Positions 8,212 to 18,474 of a stretch of 64,000 nucleotides of DNA are shown here, piece after piece. The DNA is from Aurantiochytrium sp. KH105. Taxonomy: Eukaryota; Sar; Bigyra; Thraustochytrida; Thraustochytriidae. How positions within the stretch are numbered: the stretch's first letter is position 1; each line of letters starts with the position of its first letter. The position numbers and the translations under genes were made by a program. The notes under the pieces are model-generated. The model was not told where the DNA came from. It ran no database searches and worked only from the letters and a program-made list of their open reading frames with translations. The DNA lies in the NCBI GenBank assembly GCA_003116975.1, contig BGKB01000026.1:124001-188000 (forward strand). Reading direction: 5' to 3'.

Positions 8212-11058
8212 TTATTGCTGTTGTTGTTGCTGTTGTTGTTGCTGCTGCTGCTGCTGCTGCTTGCGAGCCGTCTTAGAAGCCAGCAAGTAATAAGTTGCTG
8301 ATAGATGATTCCTTCGCTTGCTGAGAATGGCCTCTTCGAGATGGCTCTGATTGAAACCAAAATCGACAAGCTGCTTGACAAGCGCAGGCTTGATATCTTG
8401 CTTGGGAATGTCCGAGATGAGGTGCGTAAGGTCGTTGACATTTGGAACTTTGAAAGAGGTCTTTACTTCGGCCGCGAGGCTTCGGTGGACCTGCTTGGCG
8501 CTTGGACGCATGGCCGCATTCACGGAGAGCATGCGGGAAATAAGCTCTGTGGTAAAAGGCGAGACTGAGTCCGGAAGAGGTGTCATTCCTCCTTTGGCAA
8601 TCTTCTTGTAGAGATCTGGGTAAGTTTTTGCGGTAAAAGGAAATCGTCCCACCAGACAGGCATAGTACAAGACGCCGAGTGACCAAATGTCAACCGGAAA
8701 ACCAACGTATTCCTTGCGCCGCACTATTTCCGGAGGCATGTACGAGGGTGTCCCACAAAACACACGCAGTTTTTTATCGGGAGTCGCTCGCGTCGAAAAT
8801 CCCATGTCGCAGAGCTTAACAAGTTTGCCGTCGAAAAGTACATTTTCCAGCTTGATGTCGCGATGTACAATGCTACTTGAATGCAAATACTGAACGCCAG
8901 CTGCAATCTGTGTTACAATGCCCATAGCCTCGTTCTCCGGGAGTCGTTTCTTGCTTTTCACATACGTACACAGATTGCCCCCTCCACAAGACTCCATTAC
9001 CAGGTAGATGCGTTTTGAGGTCTCGAAGCCTTCGTAGAGTCGCACAATGTTGGGATGGTTGAGTACCTCGAGTAACTTTAGCTCGACTCGGCAGCGCTTG
9101 AGCTGATTTGCATCCTTGAACTTGGTCTTTTCGTACACCTTGACGCCTACCTTGTGACCAGTGATTTTATGGTGTGCAACGCGCACGACCCCAAAACTGC
9201 CCTGGCCTAATAGCTTTCCAAACACGTACAAGGTTGGTTCACCCTTGGAAAAGCCCGGGTTGGACACGACTGCCCGAATGCGGTCGCGCTCGCGGATTTG
9301 CTCAGATTGCTTTTCTGAGCGACTTGTTGTGCAGGGCCCTGATCGATCCTGCGCAGAAGACGCAGCACCAGGTGTTGCGCCACTGGAAGTTGCAGGGTTT
9401 TCATCAGCACTTGGCTTCGTTTCCGATGATAAAGGTGGTTCTGACACTCGCGACGACTTCGGAGACGTCTTCGTTGCCGCCATGGCCTGTTGAAGTCGCT
9501 GCGCGACCTGTGATTCTGAAGGCGCCGCACCTGCCTGGGCGCGCTTTAAATAGTGCGCAGACTGCGGACGTGCATTATTCTTTGCTGCTGCTGCTGCTGA
9601 TAGTGCATTTGATGCTGTGCGTTGCGTTGATGCGCTCTGTGGGCGCGAGATTCGGTCGCTCCAGCGAGGAGCGGCGCCCTTTACCTCGTTACGTTTGACA
9701 GCGCTTGCCTGAGACTTTTGCCGCTGACTACTGTCCGACGAGCTTTCTTCGCTCTTGCTCTCCGTGGTGGTGCTGTCTCTTGAGGTTTGCTGCGTCACAT
9801 GTGCACGAACGGCATGTACACCTGATCCCGCGGCAGGTTTGCTGGCGGAGGCAATCATTTCTGGGGAAGGTGGTTCGCTCGATCGAAGCGACTTTTTCTT
9901 TCCTTCGAGACTGGAGTCTGCGCCATTTGCCCCCTCGTCAATTTCTCCGATACCAGCAATGCTGCAGCTATGGTTCTGGTTGTTCGCATTTCGGTGTCCA
10001 ATCGAAGTCGTGTCAGCGATCGTACCGCTCACACTGCTGAGCGTACTGCTTGATTTCCGTCTGCCGACACAGTTAGCTTGCGACATGGACGTGGACAAAG
10101 AAACGGAGAATCCGCCTGCTGTCGACTGCGACGAGGTTGCTGGGTCTTGCGTAGGAATAGCTTCAACTTCTGATGGTAAAACTTGCGGCTGTGAGTGTGG
10201 CTGTGACTGGTGATGCGAGTGAGACTTTCCCAATTGTTGCCCTGAATGCGAGATACGGGACTCCGTTTTGAGCGCTGTTTCGAGCGAGGGTGTCGCTGAT
10301 GTCGCGATAGAAGTTTTTATTGTTGCACTAGCCGCGGCAGCAGCAATTTGCGTTGCAGCAGGCGCCCCTCCCTGCTGTGGACGACTCTCACGTTGCTTGC
10401 GGAGTCGCTCGAGTTCGCGTCGGAGTTGTTGGTTTTTTTGCATGAGCTGACGGTTCCGCGCCTGCACATCACTTTCATTGCGCTTTGAGGCGTAATACTG
10501 ATCGACAAGCCGGAAGGGTTCCCGAACAGCGCTATGCGCGGACATTTTCTCCCAATTGGGCGATGAGGCTCGTGATCCAGGTGCAGACTTGGTGCCGGCT
10601 CCCATGCTAGCGTGCGAGACTGCAATATGTTTATGATGCGGATGTTGGTGTTGGTGATAATGGGCATGGGAATGTGCAGAGCTCGGACGACCTCCAAGTT
10701 GTGCCCGATGGCTTGCAGCATCTGCCACACTTTGAAAACGAGGATCTCCTGCATGAAGTCCTCGCTTTGCTTGCTGTGCGCTGGATGGACGCACAACATA
10801 GTGTTTGTTGCCCGTCCTTACGGGCAAGGCTCGATCTTTGTCGAGAAAGTTTGCTGTGCGCGACTTCTTCCCGGGCGCAAAACTACCGCCTGCAAAGGTA
10901 TTGTGAAGCTGTTTGGGGGCGGTGATGACGCCTCCAGGTTTCACACGATTGCCCGACAGTATTGACCCCGCGCGCACTTTAAGTGAGGCATGGTATGGGT
11001 TGGAGCGATGAGCGCTCGAAGGCCGGGCATTCGCCGCTGGCGATCTTCGCGAGTGCAT
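8212..11058 (-). CDS. CAMK/SNF1-like Ser/Thr protein kinase with UBA-like segment and polyQ tail
   Basis: A 948-residue kinase. The first ~600 residues are disordered, rich in Ser, His, Gln and Ala with several RPSSAH-type repeats, and contain a charged coiled-coil stretch near 190-220. The kinase domain (about 606-856) has the glycine loop GQGSFGVV, the ATP lysine in VGVKVYEK, the catalytic loop HRDIKLEN and the activation segment GTPSYMPPE. The metal-binding DFG is changed to DMG (KLCDMGFST), and APE is PPE; both are tolerated in active kinases. Residues about 880-925 (DIKPALVKQLVDFGFNQSHLEEAI...) form a UBA-like helical module of the type that follows SNF1/AMPK/MARK kinases. The protein ends with 15 consecutive glutamines encoded by a CAG/CAA repeat. 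Family placement is CAMK-like; the exact orthologue is unclear. Confidence 0.88.
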   Translation of the reverse strand: MHSRRSPAANARPSSAHRSNPYHASLKVRAGSILSGNRVKPGGVITAPKQLHNTFAGGSFAPGKKSRTANFLDKDRALPVRTGNKHYVVRPSSAQQAKRGLHAGDPRFQSVADAASHRAQLGGRPSSAHSHAHYHQHQHPHHKHIAVSHASMGAGTKSAPGSRASSPNWEKMSAHSAVREPFRLVDQYYASKRNESDVQARNRQLMQKNQQLRRELERLRKQRESRPQQGGAPAATQIAAAAASATIKTSIATSATPSLETALKTESRISHSGQQLGKSHSHHQSQPHSQPQVLPSEVEAIPTQDPATSSQSTAGGFSVSLSTSMSQANCVGRRKSSSTLSSVSGTIADTTSIGHRNANNQNHSCSIAGIGEIDEGANGADSSLEGKKKSLRSSEPPSPEMIASASKPAAGSGVHAVRAHVTQQTSRDSTTTESKSEESSSDSSQRQKSQASAVKRNEVKGAAPRWSDRISRPQSASTQRTASNALSAAAAAKNNARPQSAHYLKRAQAGAAPSESQVAQRLQQAMAATKTSPKSSRVSEPPLSSETKPSADENPATSSGATPGAASSAQDRSGPCTTSRSEKQSEQIRERDRIRAVVSNPGFSKGEPTLYVFGKLLGQGSFGVVRVAHHKITGHKVGVKVYEKTKFKDANQLKRCRVELKLLEVLNHPNIVRLYEGFETSKRIYLVMESCGGGNLCTYVKSKKRLPENEAMGIVTQIAAGVQYLHSSSIVHRDIKLENVLFDGKLVKLCDMGFSTRATPDKKLRVFCGTPSYMPPEIVRRKEYVGFPVDIWSLGVLYYACLVGRFPFTAKTYPDLYKKIAKGGMTPLPDSVSPFTTELISRMLSVNAAMRPSAKQVHRSLAAEVKTSFKVPNVNDLTHLISDIPKQDIKPALVKQLVDFGFNQSHLEEAILSKRRNHLSATYYLLASKTARKQQQQQQQQQQQQQQQ

Positions 11059-11209
11059 TGTGCCTGCAGCGCTCGAGGTGCGACTCGACGTCGGCTCTCG
11101 AAGACCTTTGCCCGCGCAGGGCGTCTAAGAAATAGGGTGATCGGGCACGCGCTCGACTCGGCGTGCACCCGTTGTCGTCCGCCCGCCCGCTCGCCCGCTC
11201 GCTCTAAAG

Positions 11210-11234
11210 AACGAACGAACGAACGAACGAACGA
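11210..11234. repeat. (AACG)n microsatellite
   Basis: About six uninterrupted copies of aacg, followed by degenerate copies (attg, aacg, atcg). It is a simple sequence repeat in the presumed kinase promoter. Confidence 0.85.
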
Positions 11235-11591
11235 TTGAACGATCGACGATGACGATTGCTCACCGTCGATCGTCCTTCGTCCTCGTACGTGAAGCGAAGC
11301 GCTTTCCCTTCCCCTTTGTGTTGGTGACAATAGTACACACCGGGTAAAGCGAGCCAAAGGCTATCAGCTTTTCAAAGGGATCACGAACCGTAGCAGAGGC
11401 AGCGAGAGACCTTGGGAGACAGTGGCAACTGGGTTCCGAGACCGAAATTCTTTTCAACAGCTCTTTTCGAGACGGCCACCGCAGCTTCCTTTCTTTTGCT
11501 CACCTTGCGTATGTCTCGCAGGCAAACGGCAGAGGCGCCAAGGCAGAGCATACCGCTCACTCTTCTATGCGTGATCAAAAGAACAATCGAT

Positions 11592-11628
11592 CGAACGAAC
11601 GAACGAACGAATGAACGAACGAACGAAT
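11592..11628. repeat. (GAAC)n microsatellite, second array
   Basis: About nine copies of cgaa with single-base variants (gaat), 360 bp from the first array and in the same phase and orientation. Probably independent slippage arrays or a short ancestral duplication. Confidence 0.85.
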
Positions 11629-11995
11629 GGCGGCGCCTCATCGTTGTGATACGCGCAGCGCGTGCACGACGCTCTCAACATAGCCGTTGGCATAATTTCA
11701 CCCTTATCCGTGGTAGGAATGGATCTATTTACCGTATTTTTCTCGACCGCCTTTTTTTTTTCCCAAGAAAATAAAGGTCTAAAACTCTCTGAAAACCGGC
11801 TCATTCGTAACGGACGAAATCGAGGTGTTTCTACAGTGGGCTTGTTGGAGTGGGCCACGGCCAAAGTAGCCACGGCCAAACTTCAAAACGGCACGGACTG
11901 GGTACGAGCGCCTGATCGCGTTACCGCGAGAGAGACTTTTGCGGAAACGAGACGCGATTGAGCAGCGTAAATTGCCTTGCTTCGTGGAAAGGAAG

Positions 11996-14191
11996 ATGAT
12001 GTCGGACCGCATGGCCTCCTGGCTCTCGCAAAAGACGCAGGGCCACGTAGAGATGGACGAGAACGGTGTTCCCATCATGTCGCCCACTTCCGTGCGAGCG
12101 CTCTGCCTCAAAAATCAGGGATACGAGTGCGAGGAGATTAACGACAAGCTGTACTTGCACTTTCAGGGGTTTAAGAAGATTGGGGGTCTCGAAAAGTACA
12201 CGGGAGTCAAGTGTCTCTACCTGGAGTCCAACGGCATCGACGAGGTCTCTGGGCTCGGCCACCTTACGGAGCTCCGCTGCCTTTATCTTCAACAGAATCT
12301 CATTCGCTCCATCGCCCCGCCTGCCTTTCAAGGTCTCGAATGTTTGGTGACCTTGGACGTGAGCGGGAATCTCTTGCAATCACTTGAAGGTCTGGCCTGC
12401 CTGCCTGCACTTGAAACCTTAAATGCTGCAAAGAATCGGCTTAGCGTTGCTGCTTCTACAGAAGAGCTCACGGCGTGCCCAATGTTGACCAGTGTCGACC
12501 TTCGCGGAAACACCATTGAGGACGGCGAAGCACTTCTCGATGTCCTCGCACGCGTCCCCAAGCTTTCCGCCATGTATCTGCAGGGCAACCCTTGCGTGCG
12601 ATCGCTCAAGCACTACCGCAAGGCTATTGTAGCTCGCTTCGAAAAGCTCACGTACCTCGACGAGCGTCCTGTGGACGCCAAGGAGAAAACGTTTGCCCGA
12701 GCCTGGGCAAGCGGAGGTCAGGAGGCTGAGGCTGCTGCACGACAAGAATGGAAAGCAAACGAGGCTGAGAAAGCGCGCGCCCGCGTCGCATCGTGGAAGG
12801 AGTTCCAGCAGCGTGCTGCGGCTGACCGCGAAGCAGAAATTGCAGCCGCGAAGGCTGCAGGACGCCCCATTCCCCAGCCCAAGTCGTTTGTTTCGTACCG
12901 AACTGTGGACTCCGCGGAGGAAGACCAGCGCCAGGATCGTCGCCGTGCTCTAGCGCTTGCCGAGGCCGAGGCTGAGCGCCAGGCCGTGCTCGGGCACGGG
13001 ATTCAAATGATGGGAATGGACTTTGCACGCGAAACTGCGGAGCGAAACGGATCATCCTTTGCGCCAAAGGAGCCTCCTGTTCCGCCTGTGGCGGAATCCT
13101 CGATCCCCGAGGCCACTCCATTGGCAGAAGCAGAATCTTCGACACTCGAGGCAACTCCATTGACAGAAGCAAAATCTTTGAGCCTCGAGGCCTCCAAAGG
13201 TACTGCAAGTGACATCTCGACCACACCTCCGGCGCATGGAAAAGCTGACGGGAACGAGCAGTCTGCTCCCGAAACTGTCGCCGTCGGAAATGAGCATTTT
13301 GCTTCGGAAGCTGTCGTCGTCGAAAACGAGCTTCCCGGTGAAGAAACCAAAACGTTGCTGGAAGAAACGGAAGATGGAGTTTCCGAAGGTGCCTTGCAGC
13401 AGGACCGGTCCGAAGAAGAGTTGGCGCGCGAGAAGCTCATTCAAGAAAGCCTCAAACTGCATTATGCAAGGAAAGAAATGCCGGAGACAGATGGGGAAGC
13501 CCAGCAGGTCATGGAAGCTTCAGAAAACAGTCTTGTCTCTGGCGAAAAGGAGACCCAAGAGGCTGTCAAGGAGGATACATTGACGGAAGCTTTGCATGAA
13601 GCCGCGACGTGCGATTTTGATCTCCCGCTCGTACAAGATTGCGTTCGTGAGAGTCTTTTTGACTTTGGTGCAGCCGCTGCAGCGTATACGGCAAAAAGTG
13701 GGCTCGAGATGGATGCAACGCAGTGTCGTCTCGCATTTGTTCAGTCACAAAAAAAGAGCGCTCCTCCAGTGCCTCCGTCAAAAACATCCCAGACCGCGAT
13801 TGTGAAGGCGTCGCCGTCACAGGACATCCAGACAGATGCTGTAGGAGAAGCACTGGCCGTTGGGAGACCAATGCCAAAGGTGCAGATTCAGGCACCTGCG
13901 CAACTTCCTTCCTTTTCAGATTTTGATGAAGACGAGGACGACCCTGTCGCGTCTACATCGTCTGACACTGGTCCGGAGTGCATTGTCACGGAAGATTCCA
14001 AGGAGGAAGAGAACGAGGACACGCGTGAAAACAGAGATGACAGAGGAAACGTTTCAGGAGAAAAGGACACGTTTGCGAAGCGCTTGACGCGCTATGACAT
14101 TCTCAAGTCGCTGCACGGAAACACGAATCACCCACTGAGTGCAGCTACCTCAGACCTTGCAGCAGACTCATACTTTGAGGACATGGACTAA
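11996..14191 (+). CDS. DNAAF1: Dynein axonemal assembly factor 1 (LRRC50/ODA7-like)
   Basis: DNAAF1 is a cytoplasmic leucine-rich-repeat factor needed for pre-assembly of outer and inner dynein arms of motile cilia. The 731-residue product starts at MMSDRMASWLS; the frame extends to a TTG at 11939 without family similarity. Six LRRs fill about residues 50-190 (LYLHFQGFKKIGGLEKYTG, VKCLYLESNGIDEVSGL, LRCLYLQQNLIRSI, LVTLDVSGNLL, ...MYLQGNPCV). They are closed by the LRR-cap typical of this family: HYRKAIVARFEKLTYLDERPV followed by an AWASGGQEAEA segment. The remaining two thirds are acidic, Glu/Ser-rich and variable, with a repeated EATPLAEAESSTLEATPLTEA block. The gene implies that the organism builds motile flagella. 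Confidence 0.9.
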   Translation: MMSDRMASWLSQKTQGHVEMDENGVPIMSPTSVRALCLKNQGYECEEINDKLYLHFQGFKKIGGLEKYTGVKCLYLESNGIDEVSGLGHLTELRCLYLQQNLIRSIAPPAFQGLECLVTLDVSGNLLQSLEGLACLPALETLNAAKNRLSVAASTEELTACPMLTSVDLRGNTIEDGEALLDVLARVPKLSAMYLQGNPCVRSLKHYRKAIVARFEKLTYLDERPVDAKEKTFARAWASGGQEAEAAARQEWKANEAEKARARVASWKEFQQRAAADREAEIAAAKAAGRPIPQPKSFVSYRTVDSAEEDQRQDRRRALALAEAEAERQAVLGHGIQMMGMDFARETAERNGSSFAPKEPPVPPVAESSIPEATPLAEAESSTLEATPLTEAKSLSLEASKGTASDISTTPPAHGKADGNEQSAPETVAVGNEHFASEAVVVENELPGEETKTLLEETEDGVSEGALQQDRSEEELAREKLIQESLKLHYARKEMPETDGEAQQVMEASENSLVSGEKETQEAVKEDTLTEALHEAATCDFDLPLVQDCVRESLFDFGAAAAAYTAKSGLEMDATQCRLAFVQSQKKSAPPVPPSKTSQTAIVKASPSQDIQTDAVGEALAVGRPMPKVQIQAPAQLPSFSDFDEDEDDPVASTSSDTGPECIVTEDSKEEENEDTRENRDDRGNVSGEKDTFAKRLTRYDILKSLHGNTNHPLSAATSDLAADSYFEDMD

Positions 14192-14470
14192 GCCTACACT
14201 TAGAGGCCAAGCCTGGGCATGGGTAAGGTTGGTAAACGAAATGGGACAATGTGCTTGCTTTTTTTCTCCCTTTTCACGTACTTTTAACCACTGCAATTTT
14301 GGCAAACGCCTTTTCCCTTTTTTTTTTTCTTCGAATAAGCAAGGACTTTTCCCAGGAATGAGTGAGTCTTGCATGAGGAGAATGAAATGCACCTTTCTAT
14401 GGTGTTGGTGTTGGTGGGTTAGCATGAAAAACACTTTGGCAATTTCTTTGATGTTTCCTTTTTCTTTTTC

Positions 14471-17400
14471 CTATCGCGCGCGTTGAAAGTGCACAATCTC
14501 GTTGGCGGCCTTGCGTACGCGCTCCAAAAAGTGACGCAGACTTGATTTTTCAAAACACTGCTGAATGCGGAGCTTGGGGTTTGCAACGATGTTCACAACT
14601 GCAACTTGGCGGGTGAAAAACTCGTGGTCCTCGGCATAGTCTGATGCTGCTGTGCATACACTCATGTAGGTCTCGATGAGCCACGGAATGATGCGTGCTC
14701 GCATCGCACCTGCATCGTCCCGCGAGCTTCCATAAAGGTAAGCACGAAGGTCGAGCTCGGCCATGGTCTCGGGCTCCTCATCAATTTCGGCAACGCGCTC
14801 CCCGTCGGCGGGCCACTCCGGTCGCTCTGAAGAGTTCATTTCCGGATGCAACCAACCGTGACGCGAACTGAGAAGATTCTCGATAAGGTCTGCAATCTCA
14901 CTTGCGCGCGCCAGGATTTCACTGGAGACGATTGGATCGACGGGGCCATCGATTTGTGCCATGCCGTGTTTCCACTCCCAAATCTTGACGGCCACATCGA
15001 GAAAGGCGCGAAGGTGCATGCGCTCCGTTTCAACGACAGCAGCGGCGATCGGCGACATGGTTAAGGCTAGGGCATCCTCATCTACGATGACGTCATCTCG
15101 AAAGGCAGCCGTATTGGCAAGTTCGCTGGGCAGTAGGGGGTCAACATTTTCTTCGAGAAAGCTCCGAGCAATTTCAATGTCCTCTGCGTCGCCCTTGTCG
15201 CTGGACGCCCAGGCAAAGATCAGGTCGCGGATGATGGCGTTGGCTTGCACGAAGGCTTCTCCTCGCGAGGTCGGGTCCATGGCAAGCCAATACCACGTCT
15301 GGCAAATGCGAATTCGCGGATCGGTTGCACTGGTCTCGCTCGCATCGTTCTCAATCGAGTCACTAGCTCCCCTCTCGGTGCGCTCCGTGGCCTCGCAAAT
15401 ATAATCGGGCGAGCTGACGCCGGCATGCCAGCGCATGCGCACATTCCGAAGAGCCTGGCGTGCGGCACGCGCAAGCATGTACGAAGGAGACACGATGGAT
15501 GACCATGCCCGAAAAAGAGCAACACGATCCCCAGCGGACAAGCTTGCAGCAGCCTCCATGACTGCAGCGTGTACAGTGACGTTGAGCTGACCTGGATCAG
15601 AGACGAAGCAAGGATAAAAGCTCGGAATGGAAGCGAGTCTATCGAGCGAATTGTTGGCGTCTCGCACGAGAAAACGAATGTAAGCCAGCGCAAGTGCCTC
15701 GGGAACCTTGGCGGCCAGCTCTTGAGCCTCCTCGACAACACGTAGGTTAGATTTCGAGTACCTCATGAAGAGCGCTGCGTGCGTAGTGAAGCGGAGCATT
15801 TGGACCGCAGTAGGGCGATGTTCGTCCTTCCAACATGCAGCCTCCTGGACACGGGCGACAAGATCGATGGTTGTTGCGACTTCTTCGTCGTCGTCATGAG
15901 CGTCCAAGGTCTCCAAGTGGGACGCTACGTCGCGACGGGCCAGACGGGCAGCGCGTGCCACGAGCGCGCTTGTGCCAGCAATCTCTTCTGTAAAGTAGAA
16001 AGCGGCCTCCGTCCATTGAGAACCGCAGAGATACTCACAGAGACAGAAATCCCCCTCATCTCGCGGATCCATGAGAAGGCTGTTGAAGTTACCTTCGATG
16101 AGAGCGCGTTGAACCTTGAAAAAGAAGGACTCTTCATCCGGGACGGTTTGCGCAACCTGGTCAAAGAGCGTAGCCTCTGAGAGCTCAACACTTGCTGCGC
16201 CGCGCGAGAGGACCTGGCCCGAGCTGCCAGACATGTCAGGCCCTCGCATGTGCCCAATGCTCGCTTCGAGTCGCTCGTGGTAGTCGATGCAAACATGATC
16301 CACCTTGGCCTCGACCATGCAGCGGAAAGCGGCCCAGCACCAGTCCCTCCAGGAACTGCAATGCGGAGACTTTAGCGCAGCTTCCATGTCACCGCCCAGA
16401 ATTGCATAAATGGCTTCCTCGAGAAGTGCTGCCTGCCTCTGTGCGCCCGTTGTTGACTCTGCTACTTGATGCATTTGCGCGGCGAGGTTGACGCAGGTTT
16501 CCTTCCACGTAGTTCGAAAAGGATTTCCAGCAAGGCGCAAGGGGTCGGCGTCGCCTTTGCCCTGCGTGGGTGTGACGATTGCGCCACCCATGAGCGAGGC
16601 CACCCGAAAGGGCTCGCCATATTCAAGACATGTTTGTTCCACGAGGTCCTCGAGCGCGGTCTCGCGCTCATTGAACTGGAAGGCGTCGAGTCTCTCGCCG
16701 GTCGATTTGCTGCTCGTGTAAAAGGCCCCGCTGCGCACAAGCTTCCACAGCTGTTCGAGCAGGAGGACTTGATCATCCTCGTCGTCAGCCTGCAGCTTTT
16801 TGTAGGCGCCGCCACGAGCGCTTGCGACCGGGCCGCGAAGGTCCGCGTCTGGATCGGCGCGGTCGACAGGGTCATCGCCGTGCTTGGAAAGATTGCTCGG
16901 CGTTTTGAGTGCGTGGACGGTGTTGGGCCGGTACTTTCCGCGCTTGGCGCCCCGACGGTCAGTGAATTGAAAGTCAGCTCCAGAGACGATTTGTAACCAC
17001 CGGCAAACAACGTCCCAGCGTTGAAGCTTGACGTCGTCGGCGTACACCAAGTCGACCTCTTGTTGGAATGTGTTGAAGGGGTCCGCGTCGTCACTCTCAT
17101 CAGGGGGCACGCTAGGCACCATGCCGCTCGAAAGCATGTACATGAGAAGCCATGTGTCTCGCTCTTGCAGCTGAAGCATGAGCTTTTCGCGGTCGAGGCG
17201 CTTCTGGCCGTCAAAAGTGCTTCGTACAGAATGCGAGTTGTCCATCGTAGAGACGCCGAGCTTGCGAGCATGTCCGAGCCAATAAAGATGATTTTGGAGC
17301 AAGGTTTGGCGGTAACCAAAGGCCCTGTTACCTGGGAGGTCATCTTGGCCAATCATGGACACATCTGCGTCTGTCGGCTCGTTTTCAGCCTTGCTCGCAG

Positions 17401-17986
17401 CCCGTAAGAATTCTGTCAGCACAACGTGCTCGTCTTTGCCGCTGTGAAGAGCAACTTCGATTTGCGTGCGCGCCTCGAGCCCCAGCGGCGGGTCAATCTC
17501 TCTGCCCTCGGGCAGGCTCTGAAGCGTTGCGCTGAGATCGACACCCTCGTCCGCTGAGGTATCTGAGGCTGGATCTGCCTGCGAATACCCGAGAGCGGCT
17601 TGATTGTGATATCTCGCCGCTTCGCTACCCTTTTCTTCGTTGTCAAGGGTCATCAACTGGTCATCGTAGGCGTCGGGGTGGAGCGACTCGCGGGGCACCA
17701 TTGAGGGCTCGAACTGCTGGAGAACACTGTGCGTGCCAAGAGCGCCCTCGACGTCATCCATGCCCTCGTCGCGTCGTCTGCCGCTACCTCTACTACCGCC
17801 GCCGCCGCCGCCGCCGCCGCCGAAGCGCCCGCCGCGGTCGGCGCCCGCCGCCATGCCGGGCCAGGCCAACCGTGGCGCGGGCTCTGCCGCCGCGGCCACA
17901 TGGCTGTTTTCCGAGATGGACTGCAGCAGCTGCTGCACGCGGTCGTACGCGTCGTCGCCCGCCGTCAGCGCGTCCCGCTCCTCCAT
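14471..17986 (-). CDS. NUP107: Nucleoporin NUP107/NUP84 (Y-complex scaffold)
   Basis: A subunit of the Nup107-160 (Y) complex, the structural scaffold of the nuclear pore outer rings. The product of about 1171 residues starts MEERDALTAGDDAYDRVQQ; the open frame continues upstream to 18145 but the preceding 53 residues look non-coding. After a disordered N-terminus with a glycine run, the protein is an all-helical solenoid. Family landmarks include EKLMLQLQERDTWLLMYML, DDVKLQRWDVVCRWLQ, YGEPFRVASLMGG, GNPFRTTWKETC, a Trp-rich WRDWCWAAFRCMVEAKVD segment and a C-terminal HFLERVRKAANEIVHFQ helix. Length is close to animal NUP107. No membrane segments. Confidence 0.82.
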   Translation of the reverse strand: MEERDALTAGDDAYDRVQQLLQSISENSHVAAAAEPAPRLAWPGMAAGADRGGRFGGGGGGGGGSRGSGRRRDEGMDDVEGALGTHSVLQQFEPSMVPRESLHPDAYDDQLMTLDNEEKGSEAARYHNQAALGYSQADPASDTSADEGVDLSATLQSLPEGREIDPPLGLEARTQIEVALHSGKDEHVVLTEFLRAASKAENEPTDADVSMIGQDDLPGNRAFGYRQTLLQNHLYWLGHARKLGVSTMDNSHSVRSTFDGQKRLDREKLMLQLQERDTWLLMYMLSSGMVPSVPPDESDDADPFNTFQQEVDLVYADDVKLQRWDVVCRWLQIVSGADFQFTDRRGAKRGKYRPNTVHALKTPSNLSKHGDDPVDRADPDADLRGPVASARGGAYKKLQADDEDDQVLLLEQLWKLVRSGAFYTSSKSTGERLDAFQFNERETALEDLVEQTCLEYGEPFRVASLMGGAIVTPTQGKGDADPLRLAGNPFRTTWKETCVNLAAQMHQVAESTTGAQRQAALLEEAIYAILGGDMEAALKSPHCSSWRDWCWAAFRCMVEAKVDHVCIDYHERLEASIGHMRGPDMSGSSGQVLSRGAASVELSEATLFDQVAQTVPDEESFFFKVQRALIEGNFNSLLMDPRDEGDFCLCEYLCGSQWTEAAFYFTEEIAGTSALVARAARLARRDVASHLETLDAHDDDEEVATTIDLVARVQEAACWKDEHRPTAVQMLRFTTHAALFMRYSKSNLRVVEEAQELAAKVPEALALAYIRFLVRDANNSLDRLASIPSFYPCFVSDPGQLNVTVHAAVMEAAASLSAGDRVALFRAWSSIVSPSYMLARAARQALRNVRMRWHAGVSSPDYICEATERTERGASDSIENDASETSATDPRIRICQTWYWLAMDPTSRGEAFVQANAIIRDLIFAWASSDKGDAEDIEIARSFLEENVDPLLPSELANTAAFRDDVIVDEDALALTMSPIAAAVVETERMHLRAFLDVAVKIWEWKHGMAQIDGPVDPIVSSEILARASEIADLIENLLSSRHGWLHPEMNSSERPEWPADGERVAEIDEEPETMAELDLRAYLYGSSRDDAGAMRARIIPWLIETYMSVCTAASDYAEDHEFFTRQVAVVNIVANPKLRIQQCFEKSSLRHFLERVRKAANEIVHFQRAR

Positions 17987-18474
17987 TGTGCCCGCACGCC
18001 TCGCGCGCTCGCCAAGAAGCTGTTTTGCTCTCGAGCTCGCTCGCCGCACAGGCTCATGTGAGTGAGGAGGCTGGCGGTGGTATCCAACGACGAGGAGATA
18101 TAGGCTAACACGAGGCGCCAATGGTGGAGTGCCAGGGCTGGCCATTCCAGGGAATCGATCGATCTCATCCGGAGGGAAGACAGAAGCTCCATCATGTGCG
18201 GCAGCGAGGACGAGCAGAGACGACGAATGTGAAGAGAGGCGGCGCGGGACGAGAAGCTTTCGATCCGGAAGTCCATTGCCTCGTTCTGCGGATTCGTCAT
18301 TTTATTTATATTATCATGCTTCAAGAAAATAGGAGTCTTGGGAGATTTGGTTACAGATTATGTATGCGTCGAGCAGCCAAAAGCATCTTAGAATCGATGG
18401 CTGTTGCTTGTCGTTCTAGAAAGCAATTGGCAATTTAAAGAAAGCGTGGAGGTCGGTTGTCTCTTGGTAGGGGC
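17987..18474. other. Intergenic region NUP107 upstream / membrin downstream
   Basis: Between the NUP107 ATG and the 3' end of the membrin gene on the same strand. Contains the NUP107 5' region. No gene is seen. Confidence 0.5.

Larger units (their letters stand above)
11059..11995. other. Divergent intergenic region with two AACG-type tetranucleotide arrays
   Basis: A 937-bp gap between the divergent kinase and DNAAF1 genes. It carries two (AACG/GAAC)n arrays at about 11210-11234 and 11592-11628, and a short direct repeat gccacggccaaa at 11855-11880. No gene is seen; both promoters should be here. Confidence 0.6.
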
